Shown piece by piece: positions 12,460 to 24,736 of a DNA stretch of 64,000 nt. A program made the translations under genes and the position numbers. Numbering within the stretch: the stretch's first letter is position 1; every line of letters starts with the position of its first letter. This DNA is from Leucaena leucocephala (lineage: Eukaryota > Streptophyta > Magnoliopsida > Fabales > Fabaceae): positions 7,812,001 through 7,876,000 of the forward strand of contig CM073518.1 of NCBI GenBank assembly GCA_037074615.1. Direction: 5' to 3'. The notes beneath the pieces were generated by a model. It worked only from the letters and a program-made list of their open reading frames with translations. It was not told the origin of the DNA and did not search any database.

Positions 12460-12801
12460 GTTAACACTAGACTTTAGAGTTGATAAAGACGGTCTTTTGA
12501 GATACAAAAATAGAATTTGCATCCCTTACGACAAGAAATCCAAGAAGTGTATCTTAGAAGAAGCACATTAGAGTAGGTACATCATGCTCACAAAATTACA
12601 AAAACTGTACCATGACCTAAAACAATAGTTCTAGTAGTTGGTTATGAAAAAAGAAGTGACAAATTTTATATGGAAGCGCTTAACATGTCAGAAAGTGAAG
12701 ATTGAGCACTAGAAACTAACAGGGTTACTCTAGATACAATAATGGGAATGGGTTAGTATCTCCATGGGCTTTACATGGGTCTACCTAGGACACAGGCCAA
12801 T
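12460..12801 (+). pseudogene. Chromovirus integrase zinc-binding domain remnant
   Basis: This continues the pol frame broken at 9305. It reads RVDKDGLLRYKNRICIPYD, then ILEEAH, KLYHDLKQ, MKKEVTNFIWKRLTCQKVKIEH and GLL, then WEWVSISMGF: the N-terminal HHCC domain and linker of a Ty3/gypsy integrase. Both histidines (EEAH, LYHDL) and the second cysteine (LTCQKVK) are visible. The first cysteine reads Arg, consistent with TGC to CGC. Stops interrupt the WW region. The catalytic core (D, D35E) is absent because element D begins at 12802. Confidence 0.85.
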
Positions 12802-13347
12802 TGTAACATCCTCACTTTTACCCCTCAAATTATGCGTTCTGAAGTGTATTTGATTAACGAAAGTATTACTTTGGCCCAAAAGTGTTTTGATTAAGTTATT
12901 GTGTGAATCTATCCTTGAAATTTGTATGCTTAAAGTAAACATGATGAGGTTTAAATACATAGGTAGAACACTCAAATTGGACTTGTATACAATTTATGGT
13001 GAATTGTCAAAGTTAGGGTTGAAAACCTGAAAGTTCCAAAATTGACCAATTGAACAGTAAAGTTCAATGAATAAATTGTATTAATTGAAAAGGATTAACT
13101 CTAGTTTCATAGTTTTTCCTTAAAGAGCTATAAAAGAGCTTTCAGTTGAACTTGGAACCACTCAATTTCAATTTTTGTAGAATTATTTATGAATTTTTAA
13201 AGTTGGGCATAAATTCTGAAATTACCAAATGAACAGTAACCTGATAAAGACAAATTCCAGATTTGGTTTTCTTAAGTCTTAGGCCTTCCATAATGGTTCC
13301 AATGGACATAATTGAACCCTAATATGATCTAAAACTAAGTCATAACA
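12802..13347 (+). mobile_element. 5' LTR of gypsy element D (about 546 bp)
   Basis: It starts TGTAACATCCTC and ends CATAACA, five bases before a primer-binding site, so it is a 5' LTR. Its 3' half is distantly similar to family A (same order of short motifs such as GAACAGTAAAGTT), but it is much shorter. No matching 3' LTR is seen. Confidence 0.65.
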
Positions 13348-13351
13348 GTGT

Positions 13352-13363
13352 TGGTATTAGAGC
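13352..13363 (+). promoter_or_regulatory. Primer-binding site, initiator tRNA-Met type
   Basis: TGGTATTAGAGC differs at one base from the common plant retroelement site TGGTATCAGAGC, complementary to initiator tRNA-Met. It lies just 3' of LTR D. Confidence 0.75.
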
Positions 13364-13423
13364 AAAAGTTATGGCATAGTATAAGAGTGTTTTCTGTTTA
13401 AGATTATTAGATTTGTGTCAATT

Positions 13424-14052
13424 ATGGATGAATTGACATATGAATTGAGATTTACTGGGAAAACACGCTTGGAGCCTTACTATAGAGAGTGTTCATTACC
13501 ATCGGTAAACCAAGGGGTTGGAGCAATGTACCACCTATTGTTGAACCAAACTTGACATGGGATAGAGGTAGATCTTGAGATATATTGGTGGTTTGATAAA
13601 CTAGAGCACGATATATCTTTGGTGGGCTCTAACCAGATTGATGAGATGGTTATGGACTTAGTTGATGATGTAGATAGTGCTAACACGAGGGTCCCATATC
13701 CAAATATACCTAGACCTAGAAATCAATTACTTAGAGTTAAATCCAAGTTTAATAATTATGGCGACATTTTAGAAGAGTTTAAGCTTAGAGCCTGACACAT
13801 AAAGAAGCATGAGAACCAGGAGTTTATTATCTATTTATACTTTCTTCAAGATGTTAAAGTACTTCATTATCTAGTTACTTGAGGATCACAAACTTTGGAT
13901 GAGTTAACCTAGATGGTGGCACTTAGCCAAGTACTCCTAAAGACGCCTATATGGTTACAAGAATTTACTCACTTACAATATTTTGGAGTACAAGACTTTC
14001 AAACTTTAGTTACAAATTTAGTAGTTTTTGTACTCCGTACTTTTCTGTAAAA
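13424..14052 (+). pseudogene. Gag-like remnant of element D
   Basis: A frame begins ATG at 13424, about 60 bp after the primer site, where gag is expected. It runs about 200 codons (MDELTYELRFTGKTR... to the end near 14050) with three or four in-frame stops. No zinc knuckle or protease is reached. The identity as gag rests on position; I cannot match it to a named Gag domain. It stops short of the Athila LTR at 14266, and 14053-14265 shows nothing recognisable. Confidence 0.4.
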
Positions 14053-14265
14053 GTTTAGTAAGAAATAATTAGGGAGATTTTCATATATAGAGTTGGTACC
14101 AAACATGTGTAAAATGTTATGTATATAATCATAACATTATATGATAAACTCTGCTACTAATGTACAAATTTCATATATATATAAATGAAATATAAGTTAA
14201 GTAATCTCTTGTTCTTTTTTATATTTCAAAAAAGAAATTAAGATGGTGAGAACACGAAGGAATGT

Positions 14266-14565
14266 TGATAAGATACAAATTATATATAGTTTCTTGGGTA
14301 TTTTCAAGGGTTTTGTGACACTTTTACTCTTATTTTATGCATATAACTGTACTTTTTTTATAATATTGATTTTGCATGGCAATGTGTTTATTTAAGGGTA
14401 AAATGGTCAATTATTTCTTTTAAACTGTAAATCCTTTGATATTTAATTTTCTTGATCTTTACAAGGAGCTTTGGTTTTGGTTTGCAGGCATTTGGAAGAG
14501 ATTCAAAGACCCAAAGTGGTGTAGAGAAGGAATCACAAGACAAAGAGGACTAAAAGCGAGATAGC
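14266..14565 (+). mobile_element. Athila-type LTR C1, left part
   Basis: It starts TGATAAGATACA and aligns with the starts of LTR C2 (49760) and, inverted, C3 (44258), including the GGCAATGTG...GGGTAAAAT stretch. It is interrupted at 14566 by the copia element E; the LTR resumes at 31495. Confidence 0.8.
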
Positions 14566-15975
14566 TGTTGAATCTGGCTGTATCACCTAAGAGGGGGGAA
14601 TTAGGTGATTTTACAATTTTTGAAAAACTCAAAATATTTAAACAAGATTAAAAAGATTTTAGAAAGATATCATCAAAGGAAGGAGTTGTTGAAGAAAGAT
14701 TGCACAGGTCGATTTATACTGGTTCAACCCAATCTACTTGGCCTATGTCTAGTCCCCAGAGATACCCTCTGAGTGCTCCACTATCTTCCAAGGTTCCGTT
14801 GGCTATTGGTGCCTTAGAACATCAACATAAGAATTCCCTCTCACTCCCCTTTACACACGTAAGGTAATAATCCAGTCAAGAATCCCACTTGAGCAATTCA
14901 AAAAAATATTGATACATATAACACTCTCTCAATAGAGTAGAAGAGATAAACACTTAAGTTCTAATTCTCTAAGTTTCTCTCTCTCAAGAAATGCTTTGAA
15001 CCAAAAGGAATATAATAACTCTCACTTTGAGTCTTTCATGAATAATCTTTCTTAATTAAAGATAAATGATTCAAACAATCAATAACTTTAAGAGTAACTA
15101 ATAATCTTAAATCAATATTTCAAACAATCAAGTTATTATCAAAACATTTATCAAATTAAAATTCCAGTGATTTGAATTTGGAACAATTTATCTTTTCTTT
15201 CTTTCACTTAATCTTATAAATTTGTAAGTTAAGATTCTAAAGATCATTTAGAAAAGAAAAAATTGTAACCAGATCATTTCAAAATATAATTTATCATAAC
15301 AGACACCTCAGTGATATGGACCATAAAAATATTTTCAATTATCAGATTTTAAACCTGTAACCTTTTCCATCCTCTGATCATAAGATTTTCTAAACCATGT
15401 TAAACAAATAAATAGTATTTCATCAAAAGTAGTTGTATATGTGAAAAATCATTTATCAGTGCTTATTAAACAACTAAGAAATTTTCTCTAATTTATCTAA
15501 AAGGTATTCCTTCGATAAATATGTCTTTAAAAATAGGATGGCTTCTTTTGAAAAACAATTTATTGATCAAAGAGTTTATGGATAAATACCTTGTTCGATC
15601 AATTCTTCGATAAAACTTTTCATGAAATTATTTTCGCAAAGCTGAATGTCTATAATACTTATCAAAGACTTTGATAATAATTCCCCTTATCGAATAAATT
15701 CTTCGAATAACTCCAGTTTCAGCACAACGACTCAGAATTTTCATAAGCTTAGTTTAGATTAATTTATCGAAGTCTTTATCGATAAGAGACCTTATCGAAT
15801 AAGTCTTCGATAAATGTATTTCATAAATCAAATTTTACTTCAAAAGTTCTTTCTCATTTATCGAATAATGACATTATCGATAAGCTTATTGAAAAATGTT
15901 CTTTATCAGTTTAAAAACTATTTTTGAAATATTCTCTCAATTAATTGTCATCATCAAAATATTAACATTGGAGTA
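14566..15975 (-). mobile_element. 3' LTR of element E, internally deleted
   Basis: On plus it starts TGTTGAATCTGGCTG and aligns with the starts at 24737 and 26026. Near 15010 it jumps to sequence matching 30565 in the 5' LTR, so about 1.1 kb of the ~2.5 kb LTR is missing. It carries TTATCGAA/TTCGATAA hairpins. The outer end next to the polypurine tract is decayed. Confidence 0.8.
15540..15920. repeat. TTATCGAA/TTCGATAA hairpin cluster in the 3' LTR of E
   Basis: Many dispersed TATCGA words. One exact 22-nt unit (TTATCGAA, six bases, TTCGATAA) lies at 15792-15813. Confidence 0.8.
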
Positions 15976-15976
15976 T

Positions 15977-15996
15977 TCTCCCCCTTTTTGATGATG
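15977..15996 (-). promoter_or_regulatory. Polypurine tract of element E
   Basis: On the minus strand it reads CATCATCAAAAAGGGGGAGA, the classical SIRE/Maximus-type copia polypurine tract, abutting the 3' LTR. It fixes the element's minus orientation. Confidence 0.85.
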
Positions 15997-16352
15997 TCAA
16001 AACTTAATTGAGAAGCTTTTGAAAATTATGAAATTGGAATAAGAAGTAAGTATCGATCAATGAGTACCATACTAGAAAATTTTACCCATAGAAGAAATAT
16101 CATAAGCAAGGAAAATTTTCATTGATTTCTAATTTTTATAATCAAACAATTACAAAAGAAAATAACATATTCAGAAGGACAGTCATTAAAACAGTTCATC
16201 TCTCCCCTTTTCTGATATCTATAAAAAACAGGGTCCTAAAGTCCTAAAAATTGATCCTTGAGGAGGAGGTATATTGTAGGCAGGCTGAGAGGTTGATGGA
16301 TGAGTTGGGTTTGAATTAGGAAGAGGGTGAGAGGCAATTTGATTTTGTAAAT
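15997..16352 (-). mobile_element. 3' interior of element E, next to the polypurine tract
   Basis: A 356-bp piece of interior left of the LTR A5 insertion. No motif is recognised. It ends with the target site TAAAT, and the minus-strand ORF remnant continues at 19463. Confidence 0.5.
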
Positions 16353-19300
16353 TGTAACACCCCAATTTTCAGGCTAGAGACTTAGTAAGTAGCCTGAAAT
16401 AGATATATCCCTTTGAGCAGAAGTTCCAAAAACATACAGAAGATTTTTAGGGACTAAACTATAAATAAGTAAAAGTTCAGGGCCTTATGTGTAAATAGGG
16501 AAAGTCCCTAGAGATATGATGGCCATTTATGCAAAGAAAGGGATTAAATTGCAAAAGAAAGAAAATGAAGGGGCTTAAGTGCAGTTATGGAAAGTTTAAA
16601 GCCAAAAAGAAAAAGTAGACAAAAAGATGGGGTCCTTAAGTGTAATTTTAGCCAAATAAAAGGGACTTAATTAAAAAGAAGAAAAGTTCCCTGAGGCTAA
16701 AGTATAATTAAAGAAAGTCAGGCCGGAAGTGGTTTGGACTGTCCGAAAGCATTTCATTCTCAGATTTCACCGGTAGAGAGAGCAAGTGATGCTCGGTAAT
16801 CTGGCTTAATACAGGAATTTTTCAAGACTCCAGATAGCCAGAATTGATCTGATAGTCCAAAAGTTATAAAAATTCCTACCGGATATCCTAGATTTCAGAT
16901 ATAAGTGGGAAATTACAGGATGATGCGTCCTTATGGGGCAGATGTCGGGAAACTGACAGAATACCGATAGGAGGCCTGTAGAAAAAGTTATTCGCAAATT
17001 AGAAAATCCAGACGGAGTATGAGGCCTCCGGGTATCTGATAGGGAGATTTAACAGTATTTGAAAAGGGACTGAATGGGTTCGGATGACCTCAGTCAGATG
17101 ACTGTTATGACCCACAGGAATGCCAGAACACAGTAGACCAGTGTATCTGGTAAAAGGACCCGGTGTCCGGAGATGTGTAGAAACGGTGTATAACGGCGGA
17201 ACTACTTGATGAACATTGACGGGGAAGATTCCTTGTAATTCGTGCCATGAAGGTAATGGACCCTGAAAAGCCCAATAATGGCGCCAACAAAGGCCCAATA
17301 AGACACTTGGACTGATAGGTCGGCCAGTGTCCGGCAGAACCCCAGAAAAGTATGAAATTACGAAAAGGCCCCTGTGTTGTACTAAAGGGGTAGTAGATGT
17401 ATGAAGGGTATTTTGGTCATTCTGGACAGGCCCAGAAGCTAAGGCACATACAGATAAAGTTACTTAGAGTCAGTGTATGCCCTGACAGAGTACAAAAGGG
17501 TGTAAAATGATGATTTTACCCTTAGGGTCAAGATAGTGCAAGAAAGGGCACCCAAGGGTATTTTGGTAAGTTGTCAAGGGATGTTTCTTGGGAATCGAGC
17601 CATCAGAGTACTTGAGCTTGATCAGGATCCAAGATAACATTCCCAGAGCCCAAAAATGTAGGCCCAGTGATATGTGGGAAAAAGTGGCATTAAAATACTA
17701 TTTTAATGCTGTTTCAATAAAGTAAAGTTACTCGGTCAGCACGATAACCGAGGAGGTGATCAGATAAAGTCCTGGACTTATCTGGATAGCATTGGATGGC
17801 GTGACAGGTGCCAGTAAGATGCCACATGGTGCCATCATAGAGGAGGAAGAAAAAGTTAAGGACATGTGGCATAATCTTAGCCGGTGAGTCCAGTTTGTGG
17901 GAAATCGGACCGGACCGGTACTGGATTGGACTGGAAATGCTGAGTCAGCTGATGAGGTGTCCAGGAATTGTGACATGTGAAGAATGTGGCGATGAGGTGT
18001 CCCATGAGGTGGCCTTGGGATGATGTCATGTATGATGCAGTAAAAGGAATAAAAGAAAATAGGAAATTCCGGAAAAACCAGGACCACAAGTTCATATGGC
18101 TTCAAAATTACAAGAATGCCATTGAAAGAAACTATAAATACCCCCTTGCTTCATATGCAGCACGGCCAAGGCATTTAAGAGAGAGAAGGAAGTGCTAGAG
18201 AGAGAAAGTGAGAGGAAGAAAGAAAGAAAGGAAGTTCTGGCAGAGCTGGAAGCAGAATAGAGTTCTGCTAAGCCTTTGAGGTAGTAACTAATCCTAGCTT
18301 TTATGTAATGGCTTTGTGATTTGTTGTGCTATTGTTTGGTTGGATTGTTGTCTTATATGTTATGCCTGAAGCTCTACTGCAATGCTATGATCATATGTTA
18401 TTGAGTATGGAAGCATGCAGCATACTTATCTTTACACAATCACAAGCAAGCACTGTCACTCTGCATTACATATATTGTTATGATTGTTGCTACTGAGATT
18501 CCCCCGAATCTCATCCCAATAAGTAAACTATTACAAAGGAGGTTATGTCAAAGTGAATTTTGGGAATTACAAGAGACGCCGTTATGCTGCCGAAATTATG
18601 ACAAGATAAGGATAGCAGCTGATACGTACTGTGTACGTAGGTACTGTCTAAGGAGGCTGGAAGTGAGTGTACCTAGCCGGTTCATCCAGTCTTTCCTGGG
18701 TACTTACGTAGAATGGTAGTTCTCACGGGAATTACCGAATCGGTACAAGATCAGTTACTTTCTGAAGATGAAGCGAAGCGGTTATGCTGCCGGATTTTAG
18801 GCAGGAAAAGATGTAATAGAGATATGGGAAATTTTGTACATACCCAGATGTAAAACAACTTATTAATTAATAATAAGTGTTTTTTGGCATGCTTGACTGA
18901 TGTATGATGGATGTATGCATATGTTTGCAAAGTTGAATGCTGGAAATTGCCACTGTGAACAGTAACACGTGGTGATCTAGTCATATTTGATAAATGATTA
19001 AAAATAGTAAATGGATGAATAAATGTATGAAATTTTAATGGTAGATAGTAGACATACCAAGCTTCAATTTGATATATAAAACGTCTCATTTTGATGTCTA
19101 CACATGGAGATATAAATTATCAAAGTTGGGACCAGAATGCTGGATTCAGGAGAAAAACGTTAGATGAATAGTAAAGTTGTGACGTTGACTGACGTTGACT
19201 CAGTCAATGAATGGCCAACGAGTTATTTTTTCCTGAAATATAATTGATTTATATTCAATTATAAATTTGAATCACTTCATTTTGATTTTTGTAGAATTAG

Positions 19301-19462
19301 TTATGATTTTTCGAAGTCAGGTCACTCATCTAGAATTTTCATAGTAAACAGTACTCGATAAGAGTAAAACTCTAGATTGAGCAATTGGACTTCAATGACC
19401 CTGAAAGTGGTTCTAAATGCTACCAAATGGTCCCTAAGACATATAAAAGTAAGGATGTTTCA
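16353..19462 (+). mobile_element. Solo LTR, family A copy 5 (3110 bp)
   Basis: Flanked by perfect TAAAT duplications (16348-16352 and 19463-19467). It starts TGTAACACCCC and ends AGGATGTTTCA. From about 17400 it is close to LTR A1. TATAAATA plus a C-run at 18133-18140; hairpin 18495-18512. It is inserted in the interior of element E. Confidence 0.92.
18133..18140 (+). promoter_or_regulatory. TATA box in LTR A5
   Basis: TATAAATA followed by CCCCC, homologous to 3471-3478. Confidence 0.6.
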
Positions 19463-21060
19463 TAAATCAGTTACTTCATATCTCAAAAATGTGATTGCTT
19501 GTATCTGCAACTCAATAATATGTAGGAAAGTAGGTGAATGATCTTTATTTTCCTGAATCCCTTTTTCAACCTCAGAGAAAATCTTATTTTCCAAGGAGAG
19601 TCCAAGCACTTTGAGCATCTCGGGAAGGTCAGGATTAGAGTGAGATGACTTCATAATTTCCTTGACTTGAGCTAGTAGTTCTTCTTTAAAACTTCTAAGT
19701 TCTTGTTGGACCATGTGATGCACAGCAGCTTAAGCAAAGGAGGGTGCAGTGGAAGGGACAATAGGAGCAGCTAAAGATTCAACTTCATCTTGTTGCATGG
19801 GCTGCTTCCCTTTTTGTGGCTTCTTTCCTCCAACATCTAGTGGCAGTATAATCCTCATTCAGTGTATCTGCTCAGCCCCAAATCTTGGTACCTTTACTTC
19901 CTTCTCCCTTTCTCTAAATATTCTGTTATAGTGTTGATAGAAGAGGGAAATTAGTTGAGGATAAGGAATTTTAATGGATTTAGATTTTGAGAGATAGAAA
20001 TTCCTCATTTCATTGTAGATCAAATCTCCAATGTTGATTTTCTCCCTACTACTTATCCTAGCCAGTAACACATAATCCTATTGAATCAGGTAAGTGAAGC
20101 TGCTTGACTTGTTGACCATACATCTCGAGTATATGTAGTGGATTATTCTATGTTAATCACACATATCTTTTGGAAAAAATTTTAAATCACCCAAGAAGTT
20201 ATTCTTCAACATCAAAATCTCAGAAATCTGCCTTGTGGATAGTTGTGCCTTTTCCTCAAAGTCTATTGTTTTTAGTATAGATTTGATCATATTTGAGTCT
20301 AATATGATTTCCCTTCCCCTTAATTCTGTGATTAGATTACTACTAAGCTCACCATCATCAGTAGCCTTGTCAAATATTTTCATATTACAATAGGATCTTC
20401 TAACAACTTAAGGGAAATATGAAAGATTTACTCCTATCCATTTTTTAAAATGCTTCATAGGATTGCTTAGATCCAACTTAGTCTTGTCATTGTGCTTTAG
20501 ATAATCTAGGTTTACAACAATGACAGGACAAAAGTTCCTATTAGCATATTCTGCCTTCAACTTCCCTTTATCTACTCCTTGATCCAAATTACTAGTAAGT
20601 AACGGTAGAGAAGCAAAGTTTGAAGATGAAGACCCAGAATTACCTTGAGAAGTCTAATTTCTTTTCTTTATTTTTGAGGCATCTTGAGAACTTTGTTGGG
20701 CAGGACTTTCTCATGTGTGCTTTTGAACCTATGATAAACTCTTGTTCTTGACCACTTTTTACTTAGAAGTAACTCCCTTTTTCTTTCCTTTTGCCTGTTC
20801 TAACCCAACTTCAAGTACCTTAATTTTCCCCATTGATTGATAAGATGGTGAAAGTGAAGGTTTAATGACGATGAGAAAGGTAGATTGAGGATTTAGATGA
20901 GAAATTTGATTTGAAATGTCGGGGGAATGATTTCTGACAATTTTGATTATTGAGAGAGTTATGAGAACGGTTATGACATCTGGGTTGAGAGAATTAAAAG
21001 GATTTTTTGAAAAGGGTTTCGATGAACTGAAACAATAATGGTCATATTTTAACAAAATAT
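19463..21060 (-). pseudogene. Second ORF (env-like position) of element E, degenerate
   Basis: The minus strand carries a broken frame of about 500 codons between the gag spacer and the polypurine tract. Recognisable blocks include FCPVIVVNLDYL, KIFDKATDDGELSSNLITEL followed by RGREIILDSNMIKSIL, and HRIIHYIYSRCMV. The C-terminal part (19460-19723) is Glu/Lys-rich with a heptad-like pattern suggestive of a coiled coil. The plus-strand remnant at 47569-48533 has the same blocks in the same order, so this is a real protein family. It resembles what databases call putative plant transposon or envelope-like proteins of SIRE-type elements; that is inference from position and from the 'RG..I.LD' motif. 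Several stops show it is dead. Confidence 0.5.
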
Positions 21061-21560
21061 ATGATAATTTATCGATAAGTGCTTTATTTGAAGTGTTTAT
21101 CGATAAATATTCATATAACGGTAACAAATTTATCGAATAGTTCTTCGACAAGCCCCTTATCAATGAAGTGTTATAAATATATACCTTTTTCACATAAATC
21201 ACACAATTTATTGAAAAACCTTTTGAAAAGAATCTTTATCAAATTGTTATTCGTTCAAAAACTTCAGTCATTTTTCCAGAAATACTTCATTTATTGAATA
21301 GCTTTTCTATAAAGTAGCCTTATTGATAAGTTATTCGATAAATTTTAAAGTTTTTTCACATATTTTATCGAATAATATTTGGACAAGTGTTCATTTTAAT
21401 GAATTTATCAATGAAAGATAACACATAACACATTGCAAAATTATCAAAGTAATTCATACTTATCGAATACTTATTCGATAAATGCTTTATTGAATAGGTT
21501 TTCAAAAAGATTCAGACAGATACTATCTCATGTTTATGGAAGTTTTTATCGATAAGAATT
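21061..21560. repeat. TTATCGATAA / TTATCGAA-N6-TTCGATAA cluster upstream of the second ORF
   Basis: At least ten ATCGA-type words occur in 500 bp. A perfect 22-nt hairpin unit is at 21460-21481. It lies just 5' (minus strand) of the second ORF, the same place occupied by the ATCGAT minisatellite at 46865-47375 in the related fragment. Confidence 0.8.
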
Positions 21561-23411
21561 TTTATTAATAATTTCTTCGATAATCTCATAACTTTTGTAA
21601 ATTTTATGTGAAAATCATGAGTTATAAGAATAATGACTTTAAAATATAATGCATAAAAAGAGGATTAAAAGAACATAAACACATACAACATGAAAATATT
21701 ATTGAAATAGATCAAATATATTTTAATATAAAGAGAGAGGGTTAAGAGATTCTTATATAGTTTTGGCAATCTGATAAATGAATTAATCCGTGAAATTCTT
21801 TTCCTTCCTCTCTTGAGTATCTTTTGTTTTGGCATGAGTGATGATCTTTAGCTTGTTGCCAATTTGAACCTTGTAACTCTATTGTTCATTGTGTCATCTC
21901 AGTCTTGTATTATCTATTGAGAAATTTGTACATTCTCCTATCATAAATACAAATCTTTTTCTTTCTTGGAGAATGGTTAGTATGATCATATAAAATGATT
22001 TCCATATATATATATATGTGAGATCATATAAAAGCAACTCATAATCAAAACATATCAATTTTTAGTGAGTCTAGACTAGGACATCTAGGATTGAGCTTGA
22101 AACGTATGATACAAATAGTTTCCTTCTTTGGAAGCTATTTTGAAGAATAATGACTCTTTCTAAAATATACAATTTCAATATCATTTTTCTAAATATGAAC
22201 CTTTGAAAATATTTGATCTATGAAAATCATTGAGGATCATTAGATTGGAGACAAAATATTAGTGTTGTCATATCTAGGACTTTTTGTATGAGCAAAAGTC
22301 GAATAGGATATTAGCAAGATAAATGGTTACAATGATTTTGCTTATTTAATTTCTAAATGATGATTGAACAATAAAGCACATTTACCCTTTAATCCAAATA
22401 ACTACAGTAGCCAATATATTCCAGAGAATAAACACTTTAAGCGAAAAGCTTTAAAGTACTAGAATATTTCACTTTTTGGTAGATTAACTTGAACTTCATG
22501 TAGATGATTCAATCAACAGAGGTAAGAGAATGATAAGAAGTTCAAGTGTTTGATAAATTGATGACTTTGTCAAATGTATTTTTGAGTCTTTCTAGAATTT
22601 CCTAATAAAAGTCTTAATCTCCAGTACTGACATCCTCATATATTTCAAAAATGAGGTTTGAAAATTACTTTTGCCTTTGACATCATGAATATACACATTT
22701 ATACATCAATATCAATATTTAAAAGAAACAAATATGTAATTTTAGTTTATAATCCATTTAGCAATCTGAAAATGTATTTAGAATATCAGAATGTTAAATG
22801 CTAAAGGAGTTTAAACAAGGAACAAATAATCATTAATCTAATCCAGAATTCAATTAATCATAGTAAAGATATAAGGATTGGATTTCACCGTGTTTAATCT
22901 TGTCCTTGTGACAATTCACTTGATTTTGGTGAATTGATATTGATCTTTTGTTCGTCACCAAAATTCAAGTTTCCTTGGTTCACACATATTTCAAGACTTA
23001 GATTATCTCTTTGTGATTTCAGATGAACCTTTCAATCAGATTTTCTACAAGATAATTGATCTAATTTTCTTTTCCTGGTATCCAACTTGGTTTGGATCCA
23101 TCAATGGTTAGTTTATCGAAAACTAAATATAATTCACATGCTCAGAGAGAATATGAACAATTTGGAACAGATGAGCATGTTTACTTCATGCATATTGAAG
23201 AATTATGTATGTATAAAGTTTGAACTACTGAACATTGCATTTTTCTCCCAATAAATATTTATCAACTAAATTTTTGAAGGCGTATATAAAGAGAATGTAA
23301 GGTCAATTATAATGCTTATTTCTAAGGATATATAAGTAAACTTCAAAGATATAAATATGATAATGCATGAAGTTTACCATTGTACCTTTTACCTCATGTG
23401 GAAGAAGGATT
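21561..23411 (-). mobile_element. Spacer between gag and second ORF of element E
   Basis: No coding frame is seen. It aligns in patches with the plus-strand interval 45300-46640, for example the words around TTCTCCAAGAAAGAAA, so the spacer is a shared part of the element family. An AT dinucleotide run occurs near 22000. Confidence 0.55.
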
Positions 23412-24712
23412 GCCTTTGCAAACCCATTACATCTTCGAATTTATTCTGTATGCTTGTAATATTTTCTTAATTGATATAAACTCTTAGGCTTAAGGGATCT
23501 TTCTTCTTCTTCTTCTGTTCTCCTCATGATAATTGAATGGTACATTATGATAGTCCATTCTTGAGGTACAGCACACTTCTTAGGCTTTTCTCCATTGCTT
23601 CTTATAATTTGCCTTAGTTGTAGCAGTAATGGATTTTCCATGAGTTCTCCTTAATGATGTAAATTTCCCTAATTCATGGGAAACTATTAGATGCCTTTTT
23701 CTATTTGTACTGTGTCTATTCCTTTTAATGCTATCATGCACATTTGAAACATTGGAAGGATATTTTGGTACACATTTAACTTTAGGTCCTTGAGCATTAA
23801 TTTTGGATTTAGGAACCCAAACTAAATTTCTCACATTAGAATTTCTTCTAATATAGTATGTGTGAGAAATGTGACATGATTTTCCACAATACTTGCATAA
23901 AACAAGATGAAGTGCTTTTGAGATATATCTGTATCTATTGTGTTGGTTGAGTGGAAGTATTATGTTATCAACGTGCACATATTCTTCCTTCCTATCAGAA
24001 TTTTTAGTGATATCTTTAAAGTGTAAATATTTTTACTTTTTGAAATAGTATCAATGATTGGTTAAAATTCATTATATGAAAACTTTTAAAATCATTTTTC
24101 TCAAATTTACAAGAAGGATTGAAATTGTTTACCATTGACGTATTTTGAGCTCTGAATAATAATTAATCAGATTCACATGCATTGAGATATTGATTCTCTT
24201 CTTCCACTTGATCATTTGTGTTGATCATTTGATGGAAATGTTTTGTGATTTCTCCTTTTTCTGCATCATCTCCCATTTGACAATCAATAGTGGATTTGTA
24301 ACTTTTAATTACAAATGAATTATCAACACTGTTAACTTTAATGAAATTGTCAGAGAAAGAATAATAGAGTCAAGTTTGTCAAAAATATCTCTAACATTAG
24401 AGCAAAATTTGATTTTCTAATAATCATTTTTAGATAAAACATTATACAAAATTTTCATTGCTCTAAGGTTTAGGGAAAATCGTTTCTTTTCATTTTCATT
24501 CCAATCCTTTCTTGGTATAAAATCAAAATCATTTGAAAGGATTTTCCTCATCAAAATCAATAGTTTTTAAAAATATGGTCATTTGACCTTTCTAATAAAT
24601 ATACTCAAAATTTTCTAGAACAGGAGGAACAGTAATATCAAATTCTTCAAAAAATATTTCACAACCAAATACAACCATGATCTTATCACTTGAGTTTGTT
24701 AGATCCTTTAAC
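23412..24712 (-). pseudogene. Copia Gag remnant of element E
   Basis: On the minus strand, after the primer site, KGQMTIFLKTIDFDE matches the N-terminal region of SIRE-type copia Gag (the UBN2-like segment). Further on, CKYCGKSCHISHTYYIRRN is a CCHC knuckle whose last Cys reads Tyr, followed by VWVPKS and NAQGPKVKCVPK, the usual VWVPK-type tail of this Gag lineage. After this come LRRTHGKSI and KKQWRKA, shared with 44826-45470. Frameshifts near 24620 and 23600 and several stops break it. Pol would normally follow in the same frame and does not. Confidence 0.7.
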
Positions 24713-24736
24713 AAGTAACCTTGATCTAAAACTAAA
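24713..24736 (-). promoter_or_regulatory. Degenerate primer-binding site of element E
   Basis: On the minus strand TTTAGTTTTAGATCAAGG directly follows the 5' LTR. It matches the copia initiator tRNA-Met site context (TTTGGTATCAGAGCAAGG) at most positions. Confidence 0.6.
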
